DNA of 32,340 bases from Fluoribacter gormanii (GCF_900156395.1 NZ_FTNL01000031.1:1-32340), one strand, 5' to 3'; positions 15,584 through 24,258 are shown, numbered from the stretch's first letter. Numbers and translations are program-made. The notes: generated by a model from the sequence alone, not told the origin.

Positions 15584-16840
15584 ATGTATGAGAACCGTTG
15601 TAACTCTATTTTTCAAGGTAAGAACATCTTATTACTTCAAGGACCAGTAGGACCTTTTTTTGCTCATTTGGCCGCAAGCTTGAAAGCGCAAGGAGCCCGA
15701 GTATATAAAATTAATTTCAATGCTGGTGATTGCTTGTTTTTCTTGTTTGGAGCAGTGACCTATAGGCAAAGTATCGAAGAATGGCCTTTATGGCTGGAAG
15801 ATTTTTTACAACGTTTTGATATCGATATTATTTTTCAATATGGGGATTGTCGCCCTATTCATCGTATAGCGACAGAAATCGCAGCACGACATGGGATAGA
15901 AGTTGCAGTTTTTGAAGAGGGTTATATTAGACCTAATTTTGTTACTCTGGAGTATATGGGGGTGAATGCAAATTCTCATGCGATTACCCATTTTCATTCA
16001 ACTGAGGAGCGATACCAAGAGTTTCAATATCAGGAACAACAAATAGGACGCGCATACTGGCAGATGGTTTGGTATGGATTCTGCTATTTTACTGTAGGGG
16101 GGATAGGAAAGTTTCTTTTTAAAAATAATATTCACCATAGACCGCTTACAATTTTAGAGGCGGGGGTGTGGCTGCGTTCTGCGTGGAGAAAGTATTGGTA
16201 TAAATGGCGCGAAGCGGATATTGAACAACAGTTACTGGGGGGATTACGGAAGCGCTATTTTTTAGTTCCGTTGCAAGTGTTTTCTGATTACCAGGTAACC
16301 ACTCACTCGGGGTTCAAAGAAGTTGAACAATTTATAGAGCATATTATCGATTCTTTTGCCCAGGCATCAATGAACGATACCTTTCTCGTATTTAAACATC
16401 ATCCTATGGACAGAGGATATGTAAATTACACCGATGTAATCAGGCGTTTGGCAATTAAAGCGCAAATAAAAGAACGCGTGATGTACATTCATGATCAGCA
16501 CTTACCTTCATTACTCGAGAATGCGCTTGGAGTCGTAGTTATTAATAGTTCGGTTGGCATTTCTGCGTTACACCATAATGTACCTACCTTTGTGTGTGGT
16601 AATTGTTTTTACAATATTCCAGGACTTACCTATCAAGGTACACTTGATGATTTTTGGATATCAGCATCGCATACGGCTGTGGATCGTGATTTATACAAAA
16701 AATTTCTTAATTTTATAATTACAAAAACTCAATTAAATGGCAGTTTTTATAAAAGGTTTAAAAAAGATGCCTCGTTTGCTGGATTGATTGTTCAAAAATC
16801 TAATGCATTTTTTTTAAAAGTTGATAATAAGCAGAGCTAG
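15584..16840 (+). CDS. kpsS: KpsS-like capsule linker Kdo transferase
   Basis: The 418-residue product matches KpsS in length and motifs: NILLLQGPVGPFFAHLAASL at the start, FEEGYIRPNFVTLEYMGVN (110-128), FKHHPMDRGY (about 270-279), and NSSVGISALHHNVPTFVCGN (about 321-340) followed by the GLTYQGTLDDFW end motif. KpsS adds the first beta-Kdo to lyso-phosphatidylglycerol, and KpsC then extends the linker, so the presence of both shows ABC-dependent capsule-type export. It is the first gene of the plus-strand kpsS-kpsE-kpsD group and lies 115 bp before the next gene. AGGGA precedes the start. CMP-Kdo supply genes (kpsF, kpsU) are not in the window, so the housekeeping enzymes may serve. Confidence 0.88.
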   Translation: MYENRCNSIFQGKNILLLQGPVGPFFAHLAASLKAQGARVYKINFNAGDCLFFLFGAVTYRQSIEEWPLWLEDFLQRFDIDIIFQYGDCRPIHRIATEIAARHGIEVAVFEEGYIRPNFVTLEYMGVNANSHAITHFHSTEERYQEFQYQEQQIGRAYWQMVWYGFCYFTVGGIGKFLFKNNIHHRPLTILEAGVWLRSAWRKYWYKWREADIEQQLLGGLRKRYFLVPLQVFSDYQVTTHSGFKEVEQFIEHIIDSFAQASMNDTFLVFKHHPMDRGYVNYTDVIRRLAIKAQIKERVMYIHDQHLPSLLENALGVVVINSSVGISALHHNVPTFVCGNCFYNIPGLTYQGTLDDFWISASHTAVDRDLYKKFLNFIITKTQLNGSFYKRFKKDASFAGLIVQKSNAFFLKVDNKQS

Positions 16841-16954
16841 TGTGGCGTGCACTTATGGTCTGTCATTGTTATTTTTAGCCAAGGACAGTAGAATGTCCCA
16901 ATTATAATTTAAACAGTTTTTTTCTGGAATCGAGCCTAACTAAAAGGAGTTAGT

Positions 16955-18118
16955 TTGAAGCAATTTAATCGATTATTATCTGTCAATGGATTACCCTGGA
17001 AATCATCTTTTCAAAGCGCTTCCCTTTTTTTAAACAAAATAAATAAGTTATTCATACTCACAGTCATTATTCCTACGTTATTGGCTATTTTTTATTTTGG
17101 CTTCCTTGCTTCAGATGTGTATGTGTCTGAGTCGCGTTTTATTGTGCGCAGAGCAGGGCAACCTCCAATCAATTCGGGTTTATCTGCTTTACTGTCTTCT
17201 ACCCATCTGTCCAAGGCAGAAGATGCTGATTATAGTATTCATGATTATATATTGTCTCGTGATGCCTTGTCTGAGCTGAACAAACGACTTAATTTGAAAA
17301 CCCTTTATAGCGATAAAAATATTGATTTGTTTCATCGTTTTGCATTACTCGGATTGGATTCCAGTTTTGAATCACTTTATCGTTATTATAAAAATCGAAT
17401 CCATATTGTCATTGATTCCTCCTCTTCCATTTCGACCTTGCAAGTTCGCGCGTTTACTGCCAAGGATGCATATCAAATCAATCAATATTTGCTGGCATTG
17501 GCCGAACAATTTATTAATCGGTTTAATATCCAATCAAGAAAGGATTATGTTGATTTTGCAAAAGCGGAAGTGGATTTAGCAATTCAAAAAGCAAAAGAAG
17601 CCAGTCTTGCTTTGTCGGACTATAGAGGTTTGAAAGGTGTTTTTGATCCTAATCGTGAATCTGCGATGAGGCTTCAGAATGTATCAAAGATGGAGGCCGA
17701 ATTGATTGCCGCAAAAGGGCAATTATCCCAAATTCAGAGTTTGGCACCGCATAACCCCCACATTTCTTCACTGCGCAAAAATATTGAAACGCTACGATTA
17801 TCAATCAACACTGAAAAAAACAAGGTTACTGGAAATCTGACTTCGCTCACGAATAAAGTGCGCCGCTATGAACGATTGGTTTTAGATAAAAAATTTGCCT
17901 ACAAACAGCTTGTATTTGCTTTATCCTCATTAAAAAAAGCGCAAATCGAAGCGCAACGCAAGCAATTATATTTAGAGATGATTGCTCATCCTAATGAACC
18001 TGATAATTCATTTGAACCTTATCGTATCAGGAATATTTTTTCGATATTCATCTTGGGACTTATTTCTTGGGGGATTATATCCCTTCTGATTGCAAATGTT
18101 AAAGAGCATCTGGAATAA
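16955..18118 (+). CDS. kpsE: inner-membrane polysaccharide co-polymerase (KpsE/BexC/CtrB family)
   Basis: The 387-residue protein has the PCP-3 layout. A membrane segment lies at about 34-52 (FILTVIIPTLLAIFYFGFLA), followed at once by DVYVSESRFIVRRAG, the hallmark after the first membrane segment. Then come a long periplasmic region with a helical stretch (VDFAKAEVDLAIQKAKEASLAL and onward), an ELIAAKGQLSQIQSLAPHNPH hinge, and a second membrane segment at about 360-380. It bridges the KpsMT transporter and the outer-membrane channel. The start is TTG at 16955 with AGGAG 5 nt upstream; no ATG fits. KpsD follows after a 25-bp gap, so the two are co-transcribed. A TATAAT at 16903-16908 could support a local promoter. 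Confidence 0.88.
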   Translation: MKQFNRLLSVNGLPWKSSFQSASLFLNKINKLFILTVIIPTLLAIFYFGFLASDVYVSESRFIVRRAGQPPINSGLSALLSSTHLSKAEDADYSIHDYILSRDALSELNKRLNLKTLYSDKNIDLFHRFALLGLDSSFESLYRYYKNRIHIVIDSSSSISTLQVRAFTAKDAYQINQYLLALAEQFINRFNIQSRKDYVDFAKAEVDLAIQKAKEASLALSDYRGLKGVFDPNRESAMRLQNVSKMEAELIAAKGQLSQIQSLAPHNPHISSLRKNIETLRLSINTEKNKVTGNLTSLTNKVRRYERLVLDKKFAYKQLVFALSSLKKAQIEAQRKQLYLEMIAHPNEPDNSFEPYRIRNIFSIFILGLISWGIISLLIANVKEHLE

Positions 18119-18143
18119 ATTTAATTGTTAGGATTATGAATGT

Positions 18144-19328
18144 ATGTATTGCAGTATTAATAAATATAAAATTAAACCTTCTTACTTGGCGGTAGTTGTT
18201 CTCTCAATCATCTCTTCAGGTTGCACCATGATGTCGAGTGGACCCAGTGCAAGAGTAGTCAGGCAAGCGGCTGAACCAGTAAATAGCGATGTTCAGTTGC
18301 TAGATATAACCCCAGACATTGCTCATCAATTAGCACGAGACAATAAAAATTATTTATTTTCTGATGCATTTAAACAGAATCGCTCAAATCGCTATAGTGT
18401 GGGGCCTGGAGATGTGCTCGATTTTTCAATCTGGGAAATCCCCCCTGCAACATTGTTTACTACTCCTACAATTGTTGGTCTTTCCGGGAAGACATCAAAT
18501 CCTATGAACTCATTGCCATCGCAAGTGATTTCTCAAGAGGGGACAATCAGTTTTCCTTTTGCCGGCAAGATTCATGTCGCAGGGCTTAATGTACAACAAA
18601 TTCAGGACAAAATAACACGGGCATTACAAGGCAAGGCAAATAAGCCTCAAGTGTTAGTTCGCCTCGCTAAAAATACTACTTCTGCGGTGACCATTGTGGG
18701 GGAAGTTGTTTCGAGTTTGCGCTTGCCATTAACACCCAGTAAAGAGCGATTACTGGATGCATTAGCTGCCGCAAAAGGTGTCAAGCCCCCAGTGAATAAA
18801 ACCATGATTCAAGTAACCCGGGGACAAAAAGTACATTCCTTACCACTGGATATTATTATTCGTGATCCCAAACAAAATATTGTATTGCAGGCAGGTGATG
18901 TAATTACCGCCTTATTTCAATCTAAAAGCTTTACTGTATTAGGTGCAACAGGAAAAAGTGAAGAAATTAATTTTGAGGCTCAAGGAATTAATTTAGCTCA
19001 AGCTTTGGGACGCTCCGGCGGTCTTCAGGATCACCGCGCAGACATCAGCGGTGTGTTCATTTTTCGTTTTGAACAAGCTTCGGCGATTCATTGGCCACGA
19101 AAACCTGGATTCATTACTCCAGATGGAAAAGTACCGGTTATTTATAGGCTGGATTTAAAAAATCCTCGTAGTTTTTTTGTGGCTCAAAGTTTCCCGATCA
19201 AGGATCATGATATTCTGTATGTATCCAATGCTCCGGTTGCGGAACTGCAAAAATTCCTTGGAGTATTAGCGACGGCTACAGCACCACTGAATCCATTTTT
19301 ATATGCAACCACAATAGCGGCCTCTTAA
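18144..19328 (+). CDS. kpsD: outer-membrane polysaccharide export lipoprotein (KpsD/BexD/CtrA, Wza-like)
   Basis: The 394-residue product starts with a lipoprotein signal (PSYLAVVVLSIISSGC, Cys27; the residue at -3 is Ser rather than Leu). It contains the polysaccharide export domain starting YSVGPGDVLDFSIWE (about 83-97) and two SLBB-like units, the second around FTVLGATGKSEEI. The ending, YVSNAPVAELQKFL near 360 followed by a helix of mostly apolar residues, is typical of Wza-type proteins, where the last helix spans the outer membrane. The length agrees with CtrA/BexD (about 390) rather than the longer E. coli KpsD. The gene overlaps the convergent kpsT by 4 bp. Confidence 0.9.
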   Translation: MYCSINKYKIKPSYLAVVVLSIISSGCTMMSSGPSARVVRQAAEPVNSDVQLLDITPDIAHQLARDNKNYLFSDAFKQNRSNRYSVGPGDVLDFSIWEIPPATLFTTPTIVGLSGKTSNPMNSLPSQVISQEGTISFPFAGKIHVAGLNVQQIQDKITRALQGKANKPQVLVRLAKNTTSAVTIVGEVVSSLRLPLTPSKERLLDALAAAKGVKPPVNKTMIQVTRGQKVHSLPLDIIIRDPKQNIVLQAGDVITALFQSKSFTVLGATGKSEEINFEAQGINLAQALGRSGGLQDHRADISGVFIFRFEQASAIHWPRKPGFITPDGKVPVIYRLDLKNPRSFFVAQSFPIKDHDILYVSNAPVAELQKFLGVLATATAPLNPFLYATTIAAS

Positions 19329-20359
19329 AAGAGCAGTCTTTTAAACTTGAGCTGAAATTCTTTGGATTCCAGGAGACGAGATCGTAGTCGCTCAAATGAC
19401 CCAGATGATTTTTTGATTTTATTCAGCTCATCGGGTTCGGGATCGCGTGCAAGAATCAGGTTATATGCAAGCGTAATATCCTCTTCTTGAGGGGGGATGG
19501 TGCGCAGTGTGTCCGAAAACACATTGAACTTATCGTGATACAATTGATTTTTAAATTCCTCAGAAGAAAATAAACATTTCCTTAATTTTTCTACAGTGTC
19601 ACAGGCTGAGAGTTGGTATTGAATCGTAAATTCATTTTCTGGCTCGCGCCCGAGTATAAAGCGATAGCCAGCAATGACATGCTCTCTGGTTGGTGCATTG
19701 ATTCGTGTTGATTGATAAAAATCGTACGCATCATTTATTTTATCGAAGGAATAGAGTCGGCCTTTGCTGAGGACTGCTGCTGATTCACAATGTGTTTGTA
19801 TATAAGTTGGATCATGAGACACAATAACAAGCGCTCGATCTTTTCTTTTTTCAAATAATTCTTCATAACACTTTTTGTGAAACCGATCATCACCTACAGC
19901 AATCACTTCATCAATTAAGAAACAATCAAATTCTACCGCCATTGAAATTGCGAAACTCAAACGCGCCCTCATTCCAGATGAATAGGATTTGATGGGTTCA
20001 TGAAAATAGGTGCCAAGCTCGGCAAAATCATTTACAAACTCGATTTTATCGTTCATGAGCTCTTTTTTAATGCCATAAATTCTGCATATAAATCGAAGGC
20101 AATCGAGTCCGGTCTGATTGCCTTGAAATGCATCACCCAAGGCGAGTGGCCATGAAATGCTCATGCCTCGATGTATTTTCCCTGAACTTGGATGTTCGGC
20201 TCCACTAATGAGGCGGATCAAGGTTGATTTCCCGGAGCCATTGCGTCCTAAAATTCCTATTTTTTGACCTCGATCAATAGTTAAATTAATTTTATCAAGA
20301 ACAGTACGCACACCCTGGCGAATAGGATAAACCTTGCTGAGATTTTCTATATGAATCAT
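19325..20359 (-). CDS. kpsT: capsule ABC transporter ATPase KpsT with tandem DUF4214-like extension
   Basis: Residues 1-218 are a normal KpsT: Walker A GRNGSGKST (38-46), signature YSSGM (126-130), Walker B FDCFLIDE (144-151) with AVGDDRFHKKC after it, and the H-loop SHD (181-183). KpsT/CtrD/BexA proteins usually end near 220. Here 126 more residues follow and hold two copies of a DUF4214-like unit: HVIAGYRFILGREPENE...SSEEF (about 227-269) and LAYNLILARDPEPDE...ESKEF (about 297-335). That module also occurs in phycobilisome linkers and bacterial surface proteins, and a single copy is found in the FkbM protein at 21365. In O-antigen exporters the ATPase Wzt carries an extra C-terminal carbohydrate-binding domain that reads the chain terminus; this extension may play a similar role (inference). 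The start overlaps the kpsM stop as ATGA. Confidence 0.9.
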   Translation of the reverse strand: MIHIENLSKVYPIRQGVRTVLDKINLTIDRGQKIGILGRNGSGKSTLIRLISGAEHPSSGKIHRGMSISWPLALGDAFQGNQTGLDCLRFICRIYGIKKELMNDKIEFVNDFAELGTYFHEPIKSYSSGMRARLSFAISMAVEFDCFLIDEVIAVGDDRFHKKCYEELFEKRKDRALVIVSHDPTYIQTHCESAAVLSKGRLYSFDKINDAYDFYQSTRINAPTREHVIAGYRFILGREPENEFTIQYQLSACDTVEKLRKCLFSSEEFKNQLYHDKFNVFSDTLRTIPPQEEDITLAYNLILARDPEPDELNKIKKSSGSFERLRSRLLESKEFQLKFKRLLF

Positions 20360-21141
20360 TCTGATCCCACACGTCTACTTGTTTCTTTTACCATAGCTAG
20401 GCTCAATAGACTTAAAACCAGGCAAAAAGAAGACATATATTGAATAGAATAATGAGTATGTACCGTGGATCCAAAAAATCCCTCCCGTACTAATTCAACC
20501 CCATGAATCATCGGTAACCATAAAACAATTTCCTGTACTTTTTGGGGCAGCCAGTCAACCATGAATGCTGCACCAGACATCGGAAAAAGTAAGTACGCTA
20601 CGGTATGCCATAATCGCTCAACCGTTTCAAAGTGTTCGCTAATCGCACCAATCATCAATGCCAGGGCAACGGCAAACCATATAAGCAACAACCAACCGAA
20701 TAAAATTGTTAAAATATTATCTGGAAAATCCATTAAACCCATGCTGATAAATGTTATTGATAAAATCAAAAAGGACATCGTTACGCTACTAATTTCAAGG
20801 GTTATGCGTGCTAAAAACAAGTGCAGTACTTCGATGTATCGGTGATGCAACAAACTGCGATTTGCTCGTACCGCCATGGTACACCGAGTTACTGTATTTC
20901 GCCATACAAGAACCGATGAATACCCGGTGAGCGCGAAGGCCGTAATGGGTAAACTGGAGCCGTGGGTGAGCCTCGTTAATGTCCATAATGTAGTTACTCC
21001 CAAGGTGAATAGCATGGGCTCTACGATGATCCATAAAAAACCAATATTGTGTCGGCCATAGCGAATCAAGATTTCTCGCATAAGCAGCGCGCCTATTACC
21101 CGAGCTTGTATTTTGAGTAAGGAATCCTTTTCCAGCGACAT
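20356..21141 (-). CDS. kpsM: capsule ABC-2 transporter permease KpsM
   Basis: A 261-residue ABC-2 type permease with about six membrane segments. The N-terminal ALLMREILIRYGRHNIGFLWIIVEP is the conserved amphipathic entry of KpsM/BexB/CtrC, and the PMSGAAFMVDWLP and PMIHGVELVREGFFG segments near the C-terminus are also family signatures. It forms the inner-membrane channel with KpsT for the lipid-linked polysaccharide. The kpsM-kpsT pair is translationally coupled by the ATGA overlap. AGGA lies upstream of the ATG. It is divergent from the FkbM methyltransferase gene, with 223 bp between the starts. Confidence 0.92.
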   Translation of the reverse strand: MSLEKDSLLKIQARVIGALLMREILIRYGRHNIGFLWIIVEPMLFTLGVTTLWTLTRLTHGSSLPITAFALTGYSSVLVWRNTVTRCTMAVRANRSLLHHRYIEVLHLFLARITLEISSVTMSFLILSITFISMGLMDFPDNILTILFGWLLLIWFAVALALMIGAISEHFETVERLWHTVAYLLFPMSGAAFMVDWLPQKVQEIVLWLPMIHGVELVREGFFGSTVHTHYSIQYMSSFCLVLSLLSLAMVKETSRRVGSE

Positions 21142-21228
21142 AAAAAATCCTATTTATTTAATGGCATTTTCTGAATGATAAATAGAGAAAATCGAATTGG
21201 GATAGAGTCTATCTTTGAGCTAAAACAA

Positions 21229-21256
21229 TTGTTATTTATAATTGAAAAAGTATAAT
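21229..21256 (+). promoter_or_regulatory. candidate sigma-70 promoter for the methyltransferase-glycosyltransferase operon
   Basis: TTGTTA (21229-21234), a 16-bp spacer and a perfect TATAAT (21251-21256). Transcription would begin near 21263, leaving a leader of about 100 nt before ATG 21365. That leader contains the inverted repeat 21279-21321. Confidence 0.45.
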
Positions 21257-21278
21257 GGATTCACAAAAACAGGACAAG

Positions 21279-21321
21279 ACTTATACCTTCGAGCCCCTTT
21301 AAACGGCGTATATGTATAAGT
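21279..21321 (+). promoter_or_regulatory. inverted repeat in the operon leader
   Basis: ACTTATAC (21279-21286) and GTATAAGT (21314-21321) are perfect 8-bp arms separated by 27 bases. The position just after the proposed start of transcription fits an operator or a leader RNA hairpin. There is no T-run, so it is not a standard terminator. Confidence 0.35.
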
Positions 21322-21364
21322 GTAAGAGGTCAATTTAACTGCTTGGCATTGAATAAGGATTTTT

Positions 21365-23245
21365 ATGAGCTTCGTGTCTTTCGCACAAAATTTTGAAGAC
21401 GTCATGTTGTGGCGAGCACTAAAGCATGTACAGAACGGATTTTATATTGATATTGGTGCTCAGCATCCAGTCATAGATTCTGTTAGTAAAGCGTTTTACG
21501 ATAAGGGATGGCGTGGGATTCACATTGAACCGGTTCCTGAGTTTGTTGAGCTTTTGCGAAACGCGCGACCTGACGAAACAGTTTTGCAAATAGCATTATC
21601 TGATCATAATGGATTACTTGATTTTAATATTATTCCCGGAACAGGCTTAAGTACCGCCGTCGACCGCATAGCAGAGTCTCATCTCAATGAACTGGGATTT
21701 CACTCTCAGAAGGCGCAAGTGCCTACACTCACATTGCAATCAGCTATGAGTACTTTAGTTGAGAATGATGTTCATTGGATGAAAATTGATGTTGAAGGAT
21801 TTGAAAAACAGGTTCTGAGTGGTTGGGATTATACGAGCTTACGTCCCTGGATAATAGTAATTGAAGCGACAGTTCCCCATTCATCTAAAATCAATTATGC
21901 GCAATGGGAGCCATTGCTTATTGCAGCCGACTACCTATTTGTTTATTTTGATGGACTCAACCGTTTTTATGTTGCCAAAGAACACCCAGAACTCATGGAT
22001 GCTTTTATTAGCCCCCCTAATATATTTGATCAATGGCAGCTGACGGAGAGTTCATCGCTTTGTCACGAATTAGTGTCTGCTTATACAGTAAAAATTAATA
22101 CCGTGTTGGAGCAAACAGCAAGCGAACTTAATTTAGCAAAAGAATATAATGCACAGCAACAAAACCATATTCAAAGTTTACAACAAGAAAAGGATGCTTT
22201 AGTCCAGGAGTTAGGGTTACAAAAAGAATACCTAGCGCACCATCAAGTATTCGTTCAAAATTTGCAACACGAATTAAATAGCGCTAATCAAAAATTAGGT
22301 TCTTTAAGCGAAGATCTTATCGTAACCAAAGAACATCATAGAGAAGAACAAGTACGTGCTCAGAATTTACAGTGGGAATTAAATAGTGCCAACCAAAAAT
22401 TAGGCGCCCTGAGTGATGGGCTTATAGCAGAGAAAGAGTTTCGTAGAAAAGAACAGGAACATGCTCAAAATTTACAAAATGAATTAAATAGTGCCAACCA
22501 AAAATTAGCTTCTGTAAATGAAGAGCTTATTGAGGAAAAAGAACATTGTAGAAAAGAACAAGTACATTTTCAAAAATTACAAAATGAATTAAATAGTGCC
22601 AACCAAAAATTAGATTCCTTAAGTGATGAGCTTATAGAGGAAAAAGAACAGCGTAGAAAAGAACAAGCACATATTCAAAAATTACAAAATGAATTAAATA
22701 GTGCCAGCCAAAAATTAGACTCCTTAAATGAAGAGCTTATTGAGGAAAAAGAACGTCGTAGAAAAGAACAAACACATATTCAGACTTCGCAGCAAAATCA
22801 TATAGCTCAAGTTTCAACAAAAAATCCAACTCACATCAAATCGCTTTTGTGTCGCCAAGGAGAGGATTTTATTTACCATGCTTATCTTTATGGATTGAAC
22901 AGAGAACCTGATCCGGAAGGGATGCAGTATTTTCTTGAACAACTCGCTGTAGGGCGCGATAAAATATTGATATTAAGAGACTTAATAAACTCTCCTGAAG
23001 GACGAAGTAAAAAAACTCGGGTCAAGGGATTCAATAAGGCTTGGTTCCTTTATAGAAGGAGGAACTGGCCTGTGATTAGTCTGTATTTTAGAACAGTTTA
23101 TGAAAAGAAAAATAGTAAAATCAAGCAACAGACATTATCCCCAGATAATACGAGTAAAGTGGAGTTTGAATTAGATCATTTATCGGAACATGAGCGTCAT
23201 GTTTTTTATCAATTTAAAAAATGTATTGACGTTGGTGCTTGCTAA
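21365..23245 (+). CDS. FkbM-type methyltransferase with tandem coiled-coil repeats and DUF4214-like module
   Basis: The 626-residue protein has three parts. Residues 1-230 are an FkbM-family methyltransferase: VSFAQNFEDVMLWRAL at the start, GFYIDIGAQHP (SAM loop), IHIEPVPEF, and WMKIDVEGFEKQVL. Residues about 245-480 are a long coiled coil containing five near-identical 35-residue units (299-473), each of five heptads. Residues about 502-549 (FIYHAYLYGLNREPDPEG...INSPEGRSK) are a DUF4214-like module, followed by a basic tail. The family transfers methyl groups to sugar hydroxyls. The layout recalls WbdD of E. coli O9a, where a coiled coil sets the distance between capping enzyme and membrane and so the chain length. 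Here the catalytic domain is a different one and no kinase is visible. AAGGA precedes the ATG. It is probably the first gene of the operon that runs to 30089. Confidence 0.85.
   Translation: MSFVSFAQNFEDVMLWRALKHVQNGFYIDIGAQHPVIDSVSKAFYDKGWRGIHIEPVPEFVELLRNARPDETVLQIALSDHNGLLDFNIIPGTGLSTAVDRIAESHLNELGFHSQKAQVPTLTLQSAMSTLVENDVHWMKIDVEGFEKQVLSGWDYTSLRPWIIVIEATVPHSSKINYAQWEPLLIAADYLFVYFDGLNRFYVAKEHPELMDAFISPPNIFDQWQLTESSSLCHELVSAYTVKINTVLEQTASELNLAKEYNAQQQNHIQSLQQEKDALVQELGLQKEYLAHHQVFVQNLQHELNSANQKLGSLSEDLIVTKEHHREEQVRAQNLQWELNSANQKLGALSDGLIAEKEFRRKEQEHAQNLQNELNSANQKLASVNEELIEEKEHCRKEQVHFQKLQNELNSANQKLDSLSDELIEEKEQRRKEQAHIQKLQNELNSASQKLDSLNEELIEEKERRRKEQTHIQTSQQNHIAQVSTKNPTHIKSLLCRQGEDFIYHAYLYGLNREPDPEGMQYFLEQLAVGRDKILILRDLINSPEGRSKKTRVKGFNKAWFLYRRRNWPVISLYFRTVYEKKNSKIKQQTLSPDNTSKVEFELDHLSEHERHVFYQFKKCIDVGAC
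22259..22783 (+). repeat. five tandem 105-bp repeats within the methyltransferase gene
   Basis: Units begin at 22259, 22364, 22469, 22574 and 22679, each exactly 105 bp (35 codons, five heptads) and each beginning with an LQxELNSANQKL segment (Ser for Asn in the last unit), most often followed by ELIEEKE and RKEQ. Units 3-5 are almost identical in DNA, while units 1 and 2 are more diverged. This indicates recent expansion by slippage or recombination. The frame is preserved whatever the copy number, so length changes would alter only the coiled-coil rod. Confidence 0.95.
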
Positions 23246-23310
23246 AAATAAGCATCAAAAGATTAACTTTGCCACACCATTTGAACCAGATGTTAATAAA
23301 GGATTGCACT

Positions 23311-24258
23311 ATGTTAGAAAATACCTCCTGTTGGAAAACGGACTTGACAGAAAATCAGATTTATTTGGGGTATACATTCGAGGATTTAGAACGACTTGAA
23401 AAATATCAGACACAATCAGAAGTGGAAAATGGATTTTATACAGACTATTTTGGCATTAAAACCGATTTATCTTTTTTTTCTATTTACAATACACATCATG
23501 ACCAATCTATCGGTAGGCTCCCTTTTCCTTGCGATACACTTCATGCTGAGGCACTTGAATATATCGGCGCCATCAAGGCAGTAGAAACTGCTAGAAATCG
23601 ATTTGTATGCATCGAATTGGGCGCAGGCTATGGTCCTTGGTTGGTATTTGCCGCAAAAATTGCCCAACAAAATGGAATAAATGACATTACTCTTGTCGGC
23701 GTGGAGGCAGATAAAGAACGCATTGCTCTAATGAGAGCCCATTTTATTAAAAATGGGCTTCCTATATCGGAACATGATGAAATTAAAACTGAAAACCAGA
23801 TCACGACGCGTTGCATTTATGGTGGAATTACTGAGAGTAATGGGCCTTTATTCTATGGAGCCAGTGGAATTGGTGATTGGGGTGGGGCGGTTTCGAATGA
23901 TTCATCTGCAATGGATTACCGTGGATATGAGCTCGCCAAGAGTCGGGTTCCATCCTATACGATAGAAGATATATTACATGATTTTAACCATGTTGATTAT
24001 GTCCATATGGATATTCAAGGTAGTGAATTTAAATCACTAAAACATTCAATCGAATCAATCAATAAAAAAGTTCGTTTTATGCTTATAGCAACCCATAGTC
24101 GGAAAATCGAAGGTGAGCTATTGGAGCTGCTTATCCAAAATAAGTGGACTTTACTTCATGAAAAACCGTGTAAATTTGATTTCAATCCAAAACTTTCTAA
24201 TCTAACGGGTATGGCAACCTTAGATGGGATTCAGGTCTGGTTCAACGCAAATTTATAA
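23311..24258 (+). CDS. second FkbM-family methyltransferase
   Basis: I place the start at ATG 23311 because AAAGGA lies 7 nt upstream; the frame stays open back to 23239, but that region overlaps the previous gene and has no ribosome site. The 315-residue protein has VCIELGAGYGPWLVFAAKIA as the SAM-binding strand-loop-helix, VGVEADKERIALM with the acidic ribose-binding residue, SYTIEDILHDF, and VDYVHMDIQGSEFKSLKH, the FkbM signature of Asp followed by GxE. It is likely a sugar O-methyltransferase acting on the polysaccharide or its precursor. It lacks the coiled coil of the upstream enzyme. The two may methylate different positions, or one may cap the chain and the other decorate it. It is 65 bp after the preceding stop and 106 bp before the glycosyltransferase. 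Confidence 0.8.
   Translation: MLENTSCWKTDLTENQIYLGYTFEDLERLEKYQTQSEVENGFYTDYFGIKTDLSFFSIYNTHHDQSIGRLPFPCDTLHAEALEYIGAIKAVETARNRFVCIELGAGYGPWLVFAAKIAQQNGINDITLVGVEADKERIALMRAHFIKNGLPISEHDEIKTENQITTRCIYGGITESNGPLFYGASGIGDWGGAVSNDSSAMDYRGYELAKSRVPSYTIEDILHDFNHVDYVHMDIQGSEFKSLKHSIESINKKVRFMLIATHSRKIEGELLELLIQNKWTLLHEKPCKFDFNPKLSNLTGMATLDGIQVWFNANL

Noticed and set aside
22259..22783. Regular repeats that could suggest a CRISPR array
   Set aside because: Units are 105 bp, contiguous without spacers, fully in frame and encode heptads of a coiled coil.
23239..23310. Extended N-terminus of the second FkbM methyltransferase
   Set aside because: The extension overlaps the preceding gene and is unlike the family, while ATG 23311 has AAAGGA at the right distance.
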